Made by a program: the position numbers and the translations under genes
The notes under the pieces: generated by a model
What the model was told of the DNA's origin: nothing
Databases searched by the model: none
The model's input: the letters and a program-made list of their open reading frames with translations, nothing else
NCBI RefSeq assembly: GCF_000496755.2
Contig: NZ_AYKS02000020.1
Location: 1-39,986, forward strand
Reading direction: 5' to 3'
Length of the DNA stretch: 39,986 bases
Source of the DNA: Serratia sp. DD3
GTDB taxonomy: Bacteria; Pseudomonadota; Gammaproteobacteria; Enterobacterales; Enterobacteriaceae
In this document: positions 10,888 through 22,144 of the stretch, piece by piece
Numbering within the stretch: position 1 is the first letter of the stretch
How the letters are laid out: the number at the start of each line of letters is the position of its first letter

Positions 10888-11381
10888 TGAAGCGCCGTAT
10901 CTTATCTGTATTACTGGAAAACGAATCTGGTGCCTTGTCCCGAGTGGTCGGGCTGTTCTCCCAACGTGGCTATAATATCGAAAGTTTGACGGTTGCACCT
11001 ACCGATGATCCGACATTGTCACGTATGACGATCCAGACGGTTGGGGATGAAAAAGTCCTGGAACAGATCGAGAAGCAACTACACAAACTGGTGGATGTGC
11101 TGCGTGTTACTGAACTTCTTCCTGGGTCTCATGTTGAACGTGAAATCATGCTGGTGAAACTGCAAGCCAACGGTTATGGACGGGAAGAGGTTAAACGTAG
11201 TACTGATATCTTCCGTGGTCAGATCGTTGATGTGACTGCGGCGCTTTACACGGTACAACTGGCCGGTACGAGCGAAAAGCTGGATGCATTTCTCAACGCA
11301 GTGCGCGATGTAGCGGAAATTGTTGAAGTGGCGCGTTCGGGGATTGTTGGTGTCTCCCGTGGTGACAAGATTATGCGCTAA
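10887..11381 (+). CDS. ilvH: Acetolactate synthase III, small regulatory subunit
   Basis: A 164-residue regulatory subunit that binds valine and makes isozyme III sensitive to feedback. The N-terminal ACT domain (about residues 3-77) reads [20 protein letters not shown] and continues with the invariant [13 protein letters not shown]. The C-terminal half carries [10 protein letters not shown] and ends VSRGDKIMR, as in E. coli IlvH (163 residues). A longer frame opens at 10860 inside ilvI, but the ATG at 10887, overlapping the ilvI stop by one base, gives the family length. Confidence 0.98.
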   Translation: MKRRILSVLLENESGALSRVVGLFSQRGYNIESLTVAPTDDPTLSRMTIQTVGDEKVLEQIEKQLHKLVDVLRVTELLPGSHVEREIMLVKLQANGYGREEVKRSTDIFRGQIVDVTAALYTVQLAGTSEKLDAFLNAVRDVAEIVEVARSGIVGVSRGDKIMR

Positions 11382-11403
11382 CACGGCTCAACAAATCCCA
11401 GGC

Positions 11404-11480
11404 TGATTCAAGTTGCAGTTAGGCTGAGTTACCTCGTTGGTCACAAGCGGTGCTCACGGCGCATTGTCGGCGCAGCCTAA
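11404..11480. repeat. Palindromic intergenic repeat after ilvH
   Basis: It begins GATTCAAGTTGCAG, the same core as the repeats at 2336, 24472 and 38936. An inverted pair TTAGGCTG (11419-11426) and CAGCCTAA (11473-11480) encloses the block. The interior differs from the long form at 2336. Right boundary uncertain. Confidence 0.55.
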
Positions 11481-11519
11481 GAGATTGTCGCTTTGAGTGA
11501 GACTGGGCAAATTCTATTT

Positions 11520-11548
11520 CAGGGGGTGGCTTGCCATCCCCTGTTTTT
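11520..11548 (+). terminator. Rho-independent terminator after ilvIH
   Basis: CAGGGGGTGG and CCATCCCCTG form a ten-pair stem, with one G-T pair, around CTTG, followed by TTTTTATT and further T-rich sequence. It lies 139 bases after the ilvH stop and separates ilvIH from cra. The rest of the gap, 11549-11772, shows no gene; it holds the presumed cra promoter and an AAAGGGG Shine-Dalgarno just before the cra start. Confidence 0.9.
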
Positions 11549-11772
11549 ATTGGTTTTTTCCCTATTTGTTGGTGCCTTGCTGCAAAAGCAGTTGCGAGCG
11601 GGAGTTTTCTGCTGTTAGATCGCAAAGTGTGGTTTGAATAACCACTGTAATTTAGGGGATTATTTATCCTGCCTGTTACAAATCACCGTTTGTAGATTGC
11701 AATCAGGAAGTCATAGGGAAAGACAATTCCACAATTTTCAGTTCTATTTGCAGCGCTATTAAAGGGGTTAAC

Positions 11773-12777
11773 GTGAAACTGGATGAAATCGCGCGGCTCG
11801 CCGGTGTTTCGCGCACTACGGCCAGTTATGTCATCAATGGCAAGGCGAAGCAGTATCGCGTCAGCGATAAAACCGTCGAGAAAGTGATGGCTGTGGTCAG
11901 GGAGCATAATTATCACCCCAATGCGGTTGCGGCTGGGTTGCGCGCGGGTAGAACCCGTTCAATCGGTTTGGTGATACCCGACCTTGAAAATACCAGTTAT
12001 ACCCGTATTGCTAATTATCTCGAACGGCAGGCGCGTCAACGTGGTTATCAATTGTTGATCGCCTGTTCAGAAGATCAACCCGAAAATGAGATGCGTTGTA
12101 TTGAGCACCTGCTGCAACGTCAGGTGGATGCGGTTATCGTTTCTACGGCATTACCGCCGGAGCACCCTTTTTATCAACGCTGGGCTAATGATCCTTTTCC
12201 GATTATCGCGTTGGATCGCGCCTTGGACAGAGAACATTTTATCAGCGTGGTGGGGGCTGATCAGGAAGATGCTTTTGCCTTGGCGCAAGAATTACGAGCC
12301 TTTCCTGCCAAATCGGTGCTTTATCTGGGGGCGTTACCTGAGCTTTCGGTCAGTTTCCTGCGTGAGCAAGGTTTTCGCCAAGCTTGGCAGGATGATGAAC
12401 GCCAGGTGGACTATCTCTATGCCAACAGTTATGAACGCGAAGCCTCTGGGGCACTGTTTGCAGAGTGGTTGAAAACGCATCCGATGCCACAGGCGTTGTT
12501 TACCACCTCGTTCTCTTTGTTGCAGGGGGTCATGGATGTGACCTTGAAACAGTACGGGCGTTTGCCGACAGAGTTGGCTATTGCCACCTTTGGCGATCAT
12601 GAATTGCTGGATTTCTTGGAGTGCCCCGTGCTTGCTGTTGCTCAGCGGCATCGCGAGGTGGCTGAGCGGGTATTGGAACTGGTGTTGGCCAGTCTTGATG
12701 AGCCCCGTAAACCCAAGCCAGGTATGACGAGTATCCGTCGTAATTTGTTCCGGCGTGGTAGCCTGAGCCGTAAGTAA
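11773..12777 (+). CDS. cra: Catabolite repressor/activator Cra (FruR)
   Basis: A 334-residue LacI/GalR-family regulator that senses fructose phosphates and controls glycolysis, gluconeogenesis and PTS genes. The helix-turn-helix [19 protein letters not shown] occupies the first 20 residues, followed by the hinge region with [18 protein letters not shown] (about 54-72). The sugar-binding domain includes [18 protein letters not shown], matching E. coli Cra closely, and length is the same (334). The start is GTG, as in E. coli, with AAAGGGG six bases upstream. It is a single-gene unit between ilvIH and the dcw cluster. Confidence 0.98.
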   Translation: MKLDEIARLAGVSRTTASYVINGKAKQYRVSDKTVEKVMAVVREHNYHPNAVAAGLRAGRTRSIGLVIPDLENTSYTRIANYLERQARQRGYQLLIACSEDQPENEMRCIEHLLQRQVDAVIVSTALPPEHPFYQRWANDPFPIIALDRALDREHFISVVGADQEDAFALAQELRAFPAKSVLYLGALPELSVSFLREQGFRQAWQDDERQVDYLYANSYEREASGALFAEWLKTHPMPQALFTTSFSLLQGVMDVTLKQYGRLPTELAIATFGDHELLDFLECPVLAVAQRHREVAERVLELVLASLDEPRKPKPGMTSIRRNLFRRGSLSRK

Positions 12778-13303
12778 ATCAATCGGAGTAGCATAGTTTC
12801 GTCGTCACCTAAGCAGCGGGGGGCGACTTGGCAGATTCTTGTAAGACAGCAGCGAGAATTTGCTCAGGGTTGATAGGGCAAATGGGGTGATTTCCAAAAA
12901 ATAAGTAAGATAATTTGCCCTTAATTGTAACTAATTGTTTTCCACTGGGATTTATCTCATTTAGCGGCTTGCAAGTTTATGCGGCTTCGCGACGAAGCGA
13001 ATTCCTAACGAATTGTTAAACCTGATGATTGTAACCGCTAGAACCCTGTAATTTGCCAGGTGATGGATCACCAGAGTGGGACGGATTTATCCAGTGATGG
13101 TGAAAATCAGACCAGGATTACAGAAGAAGGTCATGAGTTATTTAATGACTAGATTGTATTTTTTTTCGTCGTTTTTTTGCGATTTTAAAATTTCTCTATT
13201 TAATCATGGTGTTAATTTACGTACCTTCAACAAATAATGTTCCTTCCGTGAACCAGCCCCCAGAATGAAGATAGAAATATTGCCAAACCGCTACTGCTCT
13301 GGC
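12778..13303. other. Long intergenic region between cra and the mra promoter
   Basis: More than 500 bases with no supported gene. Visible structures are a GTCGTCACC/GGGGGGCGAC hairpin about 30 bases after the cra stop, without a U tract; a GCTTCG-CGA-CGAAGC stem (12984-12998); a GGTGAT/ATCACC stem near 13061-13074; and T-rich runs at 13151-13175. No protein frame with a believable Shine-Dalgarno was found. A small RNA cannot be excluded, but nothing by eye identifies one. Confidence 0.5.
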
Positions 13304-13333
13304 TTGACAAGGTTTTCATACCCTCCGTAAACT
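13304..13333 (+). promoter_or_regulatory. Pmra, main promoter of the dcw cluster
   Basis: TTGACA (13304-13309) with an 18-base spacer and TAAACT (13328-13333). The segment TTGACAAGGTTTTC...CTCCGTAAACTC is almost the same as E. coli Pmra as I recall it. It would give a transcript starting near 13340, running into the MraZ boxes and then mraZ. Confidence 0.85.
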
Positions 13334-13340
13334 CACTTAT

Positions 13341-13370
13341 GTGGGAAATTGTGGTGTAAAGTGGTGAAAA
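13341..13370 (+). promoter_or_regulatory. MraZ operator: three ten-base tandem repeats
   Basis: Three consecutive ten-base units, GTGGGAAATT, GTGGTGTAAA and GTGGTGAAAA, lie just after the -10 box. MraZ of other bacteria binds direct TGGGN repeats with five-base spacers at this position and represses its own operon. The first unit keeps TGGGA; the second and third read TGGTG, a departure from the usual third G. Confidence 0.8.
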
Positions 13371-13394
13371 GGGTCGTAGGGGGGTAGATCGGGT

Positions 13395-13853
13395 ATGTTC
13401 CGTGGGGCAACGATGGTTAACCTCGACAGTAAAGGTCGGCTTGCCGTACCAACCCGTTATCGGGATTTACTGAATGAGGAGTCGCAAGGTCAAATGGTTT
13501 GCACCATCGACCTCCATCAGCCCTGTCTGCTGCTTTATCCACTATCCCAGTGGGAAATTATTGAGCAAAAATTGTCCCGTCTTTCGAGCATGAATCCCGC
13601 AGAGCGTCGCGTCCAGCGCTTACTTTTGGGGCATGCCAGTGAGTGTCAGATGGATAATGCCGGTCGGTTGTTGTTAGCCAGTACGCTGCGCCAACATGCC
13701 GGGCTCACCAAAGAAGTGATGCTGGTTGGGCAGTTCAACAAGTTTGAACTGTGGGATGAACAGACCTGGTATCAACAAGTCAAGGATGATATCGACGCTG
13801 AACAGTTCGGTCAGGAACCATTGTCTGAGCGGCTACAGGACTTGTCACTATAA
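13395..13853 (+). CDS. mraZ: Transcriptional regulator MraZ
   Basis: A 152-residue dodecameric DNA-binding protein of the AbrB-like fold and the autorepressor of the dcw cluster. It carries two SpoVT/AbrB-type repeats, each with the family DxxGR core: [15 protein letters not shown] (about 9-23) and [14 protein letters not shown] (about 78-91). Length equals E. coli MraZ (152). It is the first gene of the operon; its stop is two bases from the rsmH start. Its target repeats are visible 30 bases upstream. Confidence 0.98.
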   Translation: MFRGATMVNLDSKGRLAVPTRYRDLLNEESQGQMVCTIDLHQPCLLLYPLSQWEIIEQKLSRLSSMNPAERRVQRLLLGHASECQMDNAGRLLLASTLRQHAGLTKEVMLVGQFNKFELWDEQTWYQQVKDDIDAEQFGQEPLSERLQDLSL

Positions 13854-13855
13854 GC

Positions 13856-14797
13856 ATGTTAGCAAGTTATGAACATAAAACCGTACTGTTGGATGAGGCC
13901 GTGAATGGTCTCAATATTCGCAGTAACGGCATATACATCGACGGTACTTTTGGCCGTGGCGGTCATTCCCGTCTGATTCTGTCCCAATTGGGGCCAGAGG
14001 GGCAACTGTTGGCGATTGATCGCGATCCACAGGCGATTGCAGCGGCCCAACTTATTGAAGATAACCGTTTTACTATCATACATGGCCCGTTTTCCGATTT
14101 ATTGAGTTATGTGCAAACACGGGATCTGGTGGGCAAAATTGATGGTGTGCTGCTCGACTTGGGGGTCTCTTCGCCACAATTAGATGATGCCGAGCGTGGG
14201 TTCTCCTTTATGCGTGATGGCCCGTTGGATATGCGTATGGACCCTTCCAGCGTTCAATCTGCTGCTGAGTGGTTAATGAGGGCCGAGGCTGATGATATCG
14301 CCTGGGTGTTGAAAACCTTTGGTGAAGAGCGTTTTGCCAAGCGTATTGCTCGCGCCATTGTGGAGAGAAATCGCCAAGAACCCATGACGCGTACCAAACA
14401 ATTGGCCGATCTGATCGCTAATGCCAGCCCGATTCGTGAAAAGCATAAACACCCAGCTACACGTAGTTTCCAAGCCATCCGTATCTACATCAACAGTGAG
14501 TTGGAAGAGATTGAACGGGCGCTGAATGGGGCGCTGGCGGTGCTGGCACCACAAGGTCGTTTATCCGTCATAAGTTTTCATTCTTTGGAAGACCGCATCA
14601 TCAAACGTTTTATGCGTCACCATAGTCGTGGTGCGCAAGTGCCAGCAGGTATTCCGCTGACGGAAGCACAGTTACGTGAGATGGGCGGGCGCACGCTGAA
14701 AACGTTGGGCAAAATGATGCCCTCTGAAATGGAAGTGGCGGAAAACCCTCGAGCGCGTAGCTCGGTGCTGCGAGTTGCTGAGAGGTTGCCGGCGTGA
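13856..14797 (+). CDS. rsmH: 16S rRNA m4C1402 methyltransferase
   Basis: A 313-residue SAM-dependent methyltransferase (formerly MraW) that N4-methylates C1402 in the ribosomal P site. The SAM-binding motif [10 protein letters not shown] is at 29-38, with [20 protein letters not shown] after it and the family stretch [17 protein letters not shown], then [17 protein letters not shown]. Length matches E. coli (313). The stop overlaps the ftsL GTG start by four bases, so translation is coupled. Confidence 0.98.
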   Translation: MLASYEHKTVLLDEAVNGLNIRSNGIYIDGTFGRGGHSRLILSQLGPEGQLLAIDRDPQAIAAAQLIEDNRFTIIHGPFSDLLSYVQTRDLVGKIDGVLLDLGVSSPQLDDAERGFSFMRDGPLDMRMDPSSVQSAAEWLMRAEADDIAWVLKTFGEERFAKRIARAIVERNRQEPMTRTKQLADLIANASPIREKHKHPATRSFQAIRIYINSELEEIERALNGALAVLAPQGRLSVISFHSLEDRIIKRFMRHHSRGAQVPAGIPLTEAQLREMGGRTLKTLGKMMPSEMEVAENPRARSSVLRVAERLPA

Positions 14798-15114
14798 TTG
14801 GCAATGAGCGTCACAGCTTGGCAGGTGTAATTGGCGGTGATTTACTGCGTAATGCCAAGATCCCGCTGATTTTATTAGTTGCAGTAATGGTTTCAGCCAT
14901 GTTTGTGGTCACTACCGCGCACCGTACCCGTTTACTGACAGCTGAGCGTGAGCAACTGGTGCTGGAGAAAGATGCGCTGGATATTGAGTGGCGCAATCTG
15001 ATTTTGGAAGAGAATGCACTGGGTGATCATAGTCGTGTTGAGCGGATCGCCACTGAAAAACTGCAGATGCAACATGTTGATCCATCGCAGGAAAATATCA
15101 TTGTTAAACCGTGA
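14794..15114 (+). CDS. ftsL: Cell division protein FtsL
   Basis: A 106-residue bitopic membrane protein of the FtsQLB divisome subcomplex, which activates FtsWI. A short cytoplasmic tail is followed by one membrane segment (about 23-43) and a periplasmic coiled coil with the highly conserved [16 protein letters not shown] region (here [13 protein letters not shown]), ending [14 protein letters not shown]. coli FtsL is 121 residues with a longer N-terminal tail; the shorter form here begins at a GTG overlapping the rsmH stop. No better upstream start was found. Confidence 0.96.
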   Translation: MIGNERHSLAGVIGGDLLRNAKIPLILLVAVMVSAMFVVTTAHRTRLLTAEREQLVLEKDALDIEWRNLILEENALGDHSRVERIATEKLQMQHVDPSQENIIVKP

Positions 15115-15147
15115 ATGGTTTGGCTGAATTGGAGTAAAAGGTAACGC

Positions 15148-16914
15148 ATGAAAGCTGTAAGCCCCGGTAAATTGAAACGCCAGGAAGAGCAGGCCAGTTT
15201 TGTTAACTGGCGTTTTGCGTTGCTATGCAGTTGTATCTTGTTCGCGCTGGTGGGGTTGGTGTTGCGTATGACTTATTTGCAAGTGATCAACCCCGAACAA
15301 CTGGTGAAACAAGGCGATATGCGTTCTCTGCGCGTGCAAGAGGTTCCAACAGCACGTGGTATGATCAGTGATCGCTCTGGTCGCCCACTGGCCGTCAGCG
15401 TACCGGTGAATGCTATCTGGGCCGACCCCAAGGAGCTTAACGAGCGTGGTGGTATCACGCTGGATTCGCGGTGGAAGGCGCTTTCCGATACGTTAAAAAT
15501 CCCACTGGACCAACTCGCCAAACGGATTAATGCCAACCCTAATGGGCGTTTTGTCTATCTGGCGCGTCAGGTTGATCCGGCTATTGGTGACTATATTCAC
15601 AAGTTGAAACTGCCTGGTATCTATCTGCGCCAAGAGTCACGCCGTTATTACCCGGCAGGACAAGTCACCGCACATATCATCGGCGTCACCAACATCGATG
15701 GTGCTGGCATAGAAGGGGTTGAGAAGAGCTTCGATCGCTGGCTGACCGGGCAACCTGGTGAACGTACTGTACGTAAAGACCGCTATGGGCGTGTTATTGA
15801 GGATATCGATTCTGTTGATAGCCAAGCAGCGCACAACTTGGCATTAAGTATTGATGAGCGTTTGCAGGCGCTGGTTTACCGTGAGCTGGATAATGCCGTC
15901 GCCTTCAACAAGGCAGAGTCAGGTACTGCGGTATTGGTGGATGTTAACACCGGTGAAGTGCTGGCGATGGCCAATAGCCCTTCCTATAACCCGAACAATA
16001 TGGCCGGTACGCCGAAAGATACCATGCGTAACCGTGCGATAACCGATATTTTTGAGCCTGGTTCTACCGTGAAACCGATGGTGGTAATGACGGCATTGCA
16101 GCATGGCGTAGTGAAAGAAAACAGCGTGCTCGATACCATTCCTTATCGCATCAGTGGCCATGAAATTAAAGATGTGGCCCGCTATTCGGAATTGACGTTG
16201 ACCGGGATCTTACAGAAGTCGAGTAACGTTGGTGTTTCAAAACTGGCGTTAGCGATGCCCTCCTCAGCGTTAGTAGATACTTACTCACGTTTTGGTTTGG
16301 GAAAAACGACCAACTTGGGGCTGGTCGGAGAAAGCAGTGGCTTATACCCAAAAAAACAACGGTGGTCTGACATAGAGAGGGCCACCTTCTCTTTCGGCTA
16401 CGGGCTAATGGTAACACCGTTACAGTTAGCGCGAGTCTATGCCACGATCGGCAGTCTGGGCATTTATCGTCCACTGTCGATCACCAGAGTTGACCCTCCT
16501 GTTGCTGGTGAGCGAGTTTTTCCTGAGTCTACAGTGCGTTCCGTGATGCACATGATGGAAAGTGTGGCGTTACCCGGTGGTGGTGGGACAAGGGCTGCCA
16601 TCAAAGGCTATCGTATTGCCATCAAGACGGGTACCGCCAAGAAGGTTGGGCCGGATGGCAAATATGTGGACAGATATATCGCCTATACCGCCGGTGTGGC
16701 ACCGGCAAGTCAACCTCGTTTTGCGCTGGTGGTGGTCATCAATGACCCGCAGGGTGGGAGTTATTATGGTGGTGCAATTTCTGCACCGGTGTTTGGAGCC
16801 ATCATGGGGGGAGTGTTACGGATCATGAATATTCAGCCTGATGCTCTGCCTGCCGGTGATAAAAGCGAACTGGTTATTAACAATAAAAAAGAGGGTCCAG
16901 GTGGCAGAACGTAA
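15148..16914 (+). CDS. ftsI: Peptidoglycan transpeptidase FtsI (PBP3)
   Basis: A 588-residue class B penicillin-binding protein that crosslinks septal peptidoglycan in complex with FtsW. One N-terminal membrane segment (about 22-45) is followed by the non-catalytic dimerisation domain and the transpeptidase. The catalytic motifs are intact: STVK with Ser306, SSN at 358-360, and KTGTAKK beginning at Lys493. These agree within one residue with E. coli FtsI (588). The C-terminal tail after about 570 would be removed by the protease Prc in E. coli. The last 14 bases overlap murE. Confidence 0.98.
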   Translation: MKAVSPGKLKRQEEQASFVNWRFALLCSCILFALVGLVLRMTYLQVINPEQLVKQGDMRSLRVQEVPTARGMISDRSGRPLAVSVPVNAIWADPKELNERGGITLDSRWKALSDTLKIPLDQLAKRINANPNGRFVYLARQVDPAIGDYIHKLKLPGIYLRQESRRYYPAGQVTAHIIGVTNIDGAGIEGVEKSFDRWLTGQPGERTVRKDRYGRVIEDIDSVDSQAAHNLALSIDERLQALVYRELDNAVAFNKAESGTAVLVDVNTGEVLAMANSPSYNPNNMAGTPKDTMRNRAITDIFEPGSTVKPMVVMTALQHGVVKENSVLDTIPYRISGHEIKDVARYSELTLTGILQKSSNVGVSKLALAMPSSALVDTYSRFGLGKTTNLGLVGESSGLYPKKQRWSDIERATFSFGYGLMVTPLQLARVYATIGSLGIYRPLSITRVDPPVAGERVFPESTVRSVMHMMESVALPGGGGTRAAIKGYRIAIKTGTAKKVGPDGKYVDRYIAYTAGVAPASQPRFALVVVINDPQGGSYYGGAISAPVFGAIMGGVLRIMNIQPDALPAGDKSELVINNKKEGPGGRT

Positions 16915-18388
16915 TTTGCGCGATTTGCTCGCGCCGTGGGTGCCAGAAGCACCGGCGTGCCAGCTTAAAGAGATGATACTCGACAGCCGTATAGCCGCTG
17001 CCGGGGATCTGTTTGTTGCTGTTGTCGGTCATCAAACGGATGGTCGCAGTTATATTCCGCAAGCTATCGCGCAAGGTGTTGCCGCCATTATTGCCGAGGC
17101 AGAGGGCCAGGCTGAAGATGGTACCCTTTGCCAAATCCATGGCGTACCGGTGATTTATCTGAGCCAACTCAACCAACGCCTGTCGGCGCTGGCTGGGCGT
17201 TTTTACCATCAACCCGCCGAGCGTCTGCGTTTAATTGGTGTCACTGGCACTAACGGCAAAACCACCACCACTCAATTGCTGGCCCAATGGAGTCAGTTGT
17301 TGGGTGAAACCGCTGCGGTTATGGGAACGGTGGGGAATGGTTTGTTGGGCCAGGTTTGCCCCACTGAAAATACCACCGGTTCAGCGGTTGATGTACAGCA
17401 TGTACTGAGCGACCTGGTGGAACAAGGTGCTACCTTGGCGGCGATGGAGGTTTCTTCTCATGGTTTGGTGCAGCACCGTGTGGCTGCGCTGCCCTTTGCT
17501 GCCGCCGTATTTACTAATTTGAGCCGTGATCACCTGGATTACCATGGCGATATGGCCAGTTACGAAGCCGCTAAATGGTCACTGTTCGCAGAGCATCAAG
17601 TGGGGCAGATGATTATCAATGCTGATGATCCCGTGGGGCAACGCTGGCTGGAAAAACTGCCAAATGCAGTGGCTGTTACCATGGAAGATCAACTGCCATC
17701 AGGCAACGCTCGTCGTTGGCTGAAAACTACCCTGGTAAATTACCACGACAATGGTGCCACCCTCCATTTCAGCTCAAGTTGGGGTGATGGAAAGATAGAA
17801 AGCCGCCTGATGGGGGCATTCAATGTGAGCAACCTGATTCTGGCCTTGGCGACGCTGCTGTCGCTGGACTATCCCCTTGATGAGTTGGTTAAGTCGGCCG
17901 ATCAATTGCAACCGGTTTGTGGCCGTATGGAAGTGTTTAATGCGCCAGGCAAAGGAACGGTAGTGGTGGATTATGCCCACACCCCTGATGCACTGGAAAA
18001 AGCCTTACAGGCTGCTCGCTTGCACTGCCAGGGGCAACTGTGGTGCGTGTTTGGTTGTGGGGGAGATCGCGACAAAGGTAAGCGCCCACTTATGGGAGCC
18101 ATTGCTGAGCAGTTCGCTGATCGAGTGGTGGTGACCGATGATAACCCGCGTACTGAAGAACCGCAGTCGATTATCAACGATATTCTGGCCGGATTGCTTG
18201 ATGCTGGGCGTGTGCAGGTGATTCATGGCCGTGCAGAAGCGGTGACCAGTGCCATTATGCAAGCAAAACAACAAGATGTGGTATTGGTGGCAGGGAAAGG
18301 CCACGAGGATTACCAACTGGTGGGGAACCGTCGGTTGGATTACTCCGATCGTACTACGGTCGCACGCTTGCTGGGGTTACTGGTATGA
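16901..18388 (+). CDS. murE: UDP-MurNAc-tripeptide synthetase (meso-DAP adding)
   Basis: A 495-residue cytoplasmic ligase that adds meso-diaminopimelate to UDP-MurNAc-L-Ala-D-Glu. It has a Mur ligase N-terminal domain, a central ATP-binding domain with GTNGKTTTT (from about residue 116), and a C-terminal domain with the DNPRTEEP motif that marks DAP rather than lysine specificity. The GTG at 16901, inside the end of ftsI, has AGGGTCCAG just before it and gives the exact E. coli length (495). A longer frame from 16841 is unsupported. Confidence 0.98.
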   Translation: MAERNLRDLLAPWVPEAPACQLKEMILDSRIAAAGDLFVAVVGHQTDGRSYIPQAIAQGVAAIIAEAEGQAEDGTLCQIHGVPVIYLSQLNQRLSALAGRFYHQPAERLRLIGVTGTNGKTTTTQLLAQWSQLLGETAAVMGTVGNGLLGQVCPTENTTGSAVDVQHVLSDLVEQGATLAAMEVSSHGLVQHRVAALPFAAAVFTNLSRDHLDYHGDMASYEAAKWSLFAEHQVGQMIINADDPVGQRWLEKLPNAVAVTMEDQLPSGNARRWLKTTLVNYHDNGATLHFSSSWGDGKIESRLMGAFNVSNLILALATLLSLDYPLDELVKSADQLQPVCGRMEVFNAPGKGTVVVDYAHTPDALEKALQAARLHCQGQLWCVFGCGGDRDKGKRPLMGAIAEQFADRVVVTDDNPRTEEPQSIINDILAGLLDAGRVQVIHGRAEAVTSAIMQAKQQDVVLVAGKGHEDYQLVGNRRLDYSDRTTVARLLGLLV

Positions 18389-19746
18389 TCACGCTAACTC
18401 TTCAGACATTGGCGGCAGTATTGGATGCCGAGTTGATCGGTGACGATGGTCAAATTACTGAGGTGACAACCGATACTCGTCAGGTGACGCCTGGTTGCCT
18501 GTTTGTGGCATTAAAAGGGGAGCGTTTCGACGCTCATGACTTTGCCAACGATGCGGTAACCGCGGGGGCCGGGGCTCTGCTGGTGAGTAAGCGCTTATTG
18601 GTGGGGGTCCCGCAACTGGTGGTGAACGATACCCGTTTGGCGTTGGGGCAGTTGGCTGCCTGGGTGCGTCAGCAGGTGCCAGCCAAAGTGGTGGCACTGA
18701 CCGGGTCATCGGGTAAGACTTCCGTGAAGGAAATGACGGCGGCCATTCTGCGTCAGTGCGGTGAGGTTCTGTATACCGCAGGTAACTTTAACAATGATAT
18801 CGGTGTGCCGTTAACATTATTGCGTTTGCAGCCACAGCATGATTTTGCCGTGATCGAATTGGGTGCAAACCACATTGGTGAGATTGCTTATACCACTGCA
18901 CTGACGCAACCGCAGAGTGCACTGGTCAATAATCTGTCAGCTGCACATCTTGAAGGCTTCGGTTCACTGGCTGGGGTGGCGCAAGCGAAAGGGGAGATCT
19001 TTTCGGGTTTGCCAACCGATGGTGTAGCGATCATCAATGCCGAGAATAACGACTGGCAACACTGGCAACATCAGTTGCAGGGGCAGACAGTGTGGCGTTT
19101 TTCCCCACAGGCAGCGGAGTCGGTGGATTTTTTTGCCAGCGATATTCAGGTGCAAGGCGGTGTGACCGATTTCACCTTACACAGTCCATTTGGTACAACC
19201 GCTATTACGTTGCCATTACCGGGTCGCCATAATGTGGCCAATGCGTTGGCGGCAGCGGCCTTGGCGATGTCAGTGGGTGCCCCGTTGGCGGCGGTGAGCG
19301 CAGGGTTGAAACAGCTTCAGGCGGTGCCGGGGCGTTTATTCCCCGTGATGTTGGCGGAAGGCAAACTGCTGCTGGACGACAGCTATAACGCCAATGTCGG
19401 TTCCATGAAGGCGGCAGCACAGGTTTTGGCAGAGATGCCGGGTTATCGTGTGATGGTGGTGGGTGATATGGCTGAGCTGGGTACTGAAGCTGAAGCTTGC
19501 CACCGCCAGGTAGGTGAAGCTGTTAAGTTGGCGGGTATCGATAAAGTCATCAGTGTCGGCAAGTTGAGTAGCATACTGAGTTCTGCCGCAGGTAACGGTG
19601 AGCATTATCAGGATCAGAGTGCAGTGATCGCGCGAGTCGCGGAATTACTGTCAGCACATGCGGTAATTACCGTGTTAATCAAAGGTTCACGTAGTGCCGC
19701 AATGGAGCAGGTAGTACGCGCGTTACAGGAGAAAGCACCATGTTAG
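18385..19746 (+). CDS. murF: UDP-MurNAc-tripeptide:D-Ala-D-Ala ligase
   Basis: A 453-residue ligase that adds D-Ala-D-Ala to the UDP-MurNAc-tripeptide to make the pentapeptide. The ATP-binding loop [13 protein letters not shown] lies around 105-117, the central domain has GANHIGEI, and the C-terminal domain has [16 protein letters not shown]. Length is one more than E. coli MurF (452). The start ATG overlaps the murE stop by four bases, and the end overlaps mraY by seven. Confidence 0.98.
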   Translation: MITLTLQTLAAVLDAELIGDDGQITEVTTDTRQVTPGCLFVALKGERFDAHDFANDAVTAGAGALLVSKRLLVGVPQLVVNDTRLALGQLAAWVRQQVPAKVVALTGSSGKTSVKEMTAAILRQCGEVLYTAGNFNNDIGVPLTLLRLQPQHDFAVIELGANHIGEIAYTTALTQPQSALVNNLSAAHLEGFGSLAGVAQAKGEIFSGLPTDGVAIINAENNDWQHWQHQLQGQTVWRFSPQAAESVDFFASDIQVQGGVTDFTLHSPFGTTAITLPLPGRHNVANALAAAALAMSVGAPLAAVSAGLKQLQAVPGRLFPVMLAEGKLLLDDSYNANVGSMKAAAQVLAEMPGYRVMVVGDMAELGTEAEACHRQVGEAVKLAGIDKVISVGKLSSILSSAAGNGEHYQDQSAVIARVAELLSAHAVITVLIKGSRSAAMEQVVRALQEKAPC

Positions 19747-20822
19747 TTTGGTTGGCTGAGTACTTGGTCAAATATCACACAGGTTTTAACGTCTTTTCTT
19801 ATCTGACGTTCAGAGCCATTGTCAGCCTGTTGACTGCGCTGTTTATCTCTTTATGGATGGGGCCGCGGGTGATCAAACGGTTGCAGGAGCTCTCCTTTGG
19901 TCAGGTGGTGCGTAACGATGGGCCAGAGTCGCATTTTAGTAAACGCGGTACGCCGACGATGGGGGGGATCATGATCCTGACCTCGATCACTATTTCTGTG
20001 CTGATGTGGGCTTACCCCTCCAATCCTTACGTGTGGTGTGTTCTGTTTGTCTTGGTGGGTTACGGTATCGTTGGATTTATCGATGATTATCGCAAGGTGG
20101 TGCGCAAGGATACCAAAGGGTTGATTGCCCGTTGGAAGTACTTCTGGCAATCGGTGATTGCACTGATTGTAGCGTTCACCATGTATGCCATTGGGAAAGA
20201 CACGCCAGCCACTGAGCTGGTAGTACCGTTTTTTAAGGACATCGTGCCACAGCTTGGCTTGCTGTATGTGTTGCTGGCGTATTTTGTGATTGTGGGCACC
20301 AGTAACGCAGTTAACCTCACCGATGGCCTCGATGGCTTGGCAATTATGCCAACCGTATTGGTTGCTGCTGGTTTTGCGTTGGTGGCCTGGGCTACCGGTA
20401 ACATGAATTTTGCCAGCTATCTGCATATTCCTTATCTGCGTCATGCCGGTGAACTGGTTATCGTTTGTACCGCAATTGTTGGGGCCGGTTTAGGTTTCCT
20501 GTGGTTTAACACCTATCCGGCGCAGGTGTTTATGGGGGATGTGGGCTCATTAGCGTTGGGTGGGGCGCTGGGTACCATCGCAGTGCTGTTGCGGCAAGAG
20601 TTTTTGCTGGTGATTATGGGGGGCGTGTTTGTAGTTGAAACATTGTCGGTGATCTTACAGGTGGGATCATTCAAGCTCCGTGGCCAACGTATTTTTCGTA
20701 TGGCACCGATTCACCATCACTATGAATTGAAAGGCTGGCCAGAACCCCGCGTGATTGTACGTTTCTGGATTATTTCGCTGATGCTGGTGCTAATTGGCCT
20801 GGCGACGCTGAAGGTGCGCTGA
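19740..20822 (+). CDS. mraY: Phospho-MurNAc-pentapeptide transferase
   Basis: A 360-residue inner-membrane enzyme that transfers phospho-MurNAc-pentapeptide from UDP to undecaprenyl phosphate, giving lipid I. About ten membrane segments are visible. The family motifs are the cytoplasmic GTPTMGG (near residue 70), [20 protein letters not shown] with the catalytic aspartates, [13 protein letters not shown], and [14 protein letters not shown] near the end. Length equals E. coli MraY (360). Confidence 0.98.
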   Translation: MLVWLAEYLVKYHTGFNVFSYLTFRAIVSLLTALFISLWMGPRVIKRLQELSFGQVVRNDGPESHFSKRGTPTMGGIMILTSITISVLMWAYPSNPYVWCVLFVLVGYGIVGFIDDYRKVVRKDTKGLIARWKYFWQSVIALIVAFTMYAIGKDTPATELVVPFFKDIVPQLGLLYVLLAYFVIVGTSNAVNLTDGLDGLAIMPTVLVAAGFALVAWATGNMNFASYLHIPYLRHAGELVIVCTAIVGAGLGFLWFNTYPAQVFMGDVGSLALGGALGTIAVLLRQEFLLVIMGGVFVVETLSVILQVGSFKLRGQRIFRMAPIHHHYELKGWPEPRVIVRFWIISLMLVLIGLATLKVR

Positions 20823-20824
20823 TT

Positions 20825-22144
20825 ATGGTGGATTATCAGGGTAAAAAAGTCGTTATTATCGGGTTAGGCTTAACTGGCCTCTCCTGTGTTGATTTTTTTA
20901 TGACTCGCGGCGTGATACCGCAGGTGATGGATACCCGTATTTCGCCACCCGGGGTGGATAAACTCCCGGCAAGCGTGGAGCGGCATCTTGGCTCTTTAAA
21001 TCTGCAATGGCTACTGGCGGCGGATTTGATTGTCGCTAGCCCAGGTGTCGCATTGACAACACCCGCTTTGCAGGCTGCCGTTGATGCCGGGGTGGAAATT
21101 GTCGGTGATGTGGAGTTGTTTTGCCGTGAGGCCAAGGCACCGATCGTGGCGATCACCGGCTCCAATGGCAAAAGTACCGTGACGACCCTAGTGGGCGAAA
21201 TGGCCCAGGCCGCGGGTTGGGTCGTGGGGGTCGGGGGTAACATCGGCTTGCCAGCCCTTAATTTGTTACGCCAGGATTGCCAACTTTATGTGTTGGAGCT
21301 GTCGAGCTTCCAACTGGAAACCACCAAGAGCTTACATGCTGCTGCAGCCACTATCCTCAACGTGACCGAAGACCATATGGATCGCTATCCACATGGTTTA
21401 CAGCAGTATCATGATGCTAAATTGCGCGTCTATGAAAATGCTGCGGTTTGTGTTGTAAACGCGGATGATGTCTTGACTATGCCTGCTCAGGGGCCTGACC
21501 AACGCTGTGTCAGTTTCGGGGTTGATGTGGGTGATTATCATTTAAATCATTATCAGGGTGAAACCTGGCTGCGCGTTAATGGCGAGAAAGTTCTCAATAC
21601 CCGTGAGATGAAACTGGCGGGGCGTCATAACTACACCAACGCGCTTGCTGCTCTGGCTTTGGCAGATGCCGTCAAGTTGCCACGAACCTCCAGTTTGAAT
21701 GCGTTGACGACCTTTACTGGCCTGCAACACCGTTTCCAACTGGTGTGGGAGCATCATGGTGTTCGCTGGATTAATGATTCAAAAGCGACCAATGTGGGCA
21801 GCACCGAAGCGGCACTGAATGGCTTGCAGGTAGACGGCACGCTCCACCTGTTGCTGGGCGGGGATGGTAAGTCGGCGGATTTCTCGTCATTGGCGCGTTA
21901 TCTGCAGGGTGACAATCTGCGGCTGTACTGTTTTGGGCGCGATGGCGCACAGCTGACAATGCTGCGGCCAGACGTAGCGTTATTGACTGAAACCATGGAG
22001 CAGTCCATGCAGGTCATTGCCCGTCAGGTGAAACCTGGCGATATGGTGTTGTTATCACCGGCCTGTGCCAGCCTGGATCAGTTCCGTAATTTTGAAGTGC
22101 GTGGCAACGAGTTTGCTCGCCTGGCGCGGGAGCTTGGCGGATGA
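20825..22144 (+). CDS. murD: UDP-MurNAc-L-Ala:D-Glu ligase
   Basis: A 439-residue Mur ligase that adds D-glutamate to UDP-MurNAc-L-alanine. An N-terminal nucleotide-sugar domain ([17 protein letters not shown]) is followed by the ATP-binding loop [12 protein letters not shown] (about 110-121), the family [10 protein letters not shown], and the C-terminal [16 protein letters not shown]. coli MurD has 438 residues. It begins two bases after mraY and overlaps ftsW by four bases. Confidence 0.98.
   Translation: MVDYQGKKVVIIGLGLTGLSCVDFFMTRGVIPQVMDTRISPPGVDKLPASVERHLGSLNLQWLLAADLIVASPGVALTTPALQAAVDAGVEIVGDVELFCREAKAPIVAITGSNGKSTVTTLVGEMAQAAGWVVGVGGNIGLPALNLLRQDCQLYVLELSSFQLETTKSLHAAAATILNVTEDHMDRYPHGLQQYHDAKLRVYENAAVCVVNADDVLTMPAQGPDQRCVSFGVDVGDYHLNHYQGETWLRVNGEKVLNTREMKLAGRHNYTNALAALALADAVKLPRTSSLNALTTFTGLQHRFQLVWEHHGVRWINDSKATNVGSTEAALNGLQVDGTLHLLLGGDGKSADFSSLARYLQGDNLRLYCFGRDGAQLTMLRPDVALLTETMEQSMQVIARQVKPGDMVLLSPACASLDQFRNFEVRGNEFARLARELGG

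Noticed and set aside
16841..16900. Upstream extension of murE
   Set aside because: It would add 20 residues absent from the family; the GTG at 16901 gives the exact expected length.
19851..20444. A 197-codon minus-strand frame opposite mraY
   Set aside because: Antisense shadow of a conserved membrane protein, with unnatural His/Gln/Asn-rich composition.
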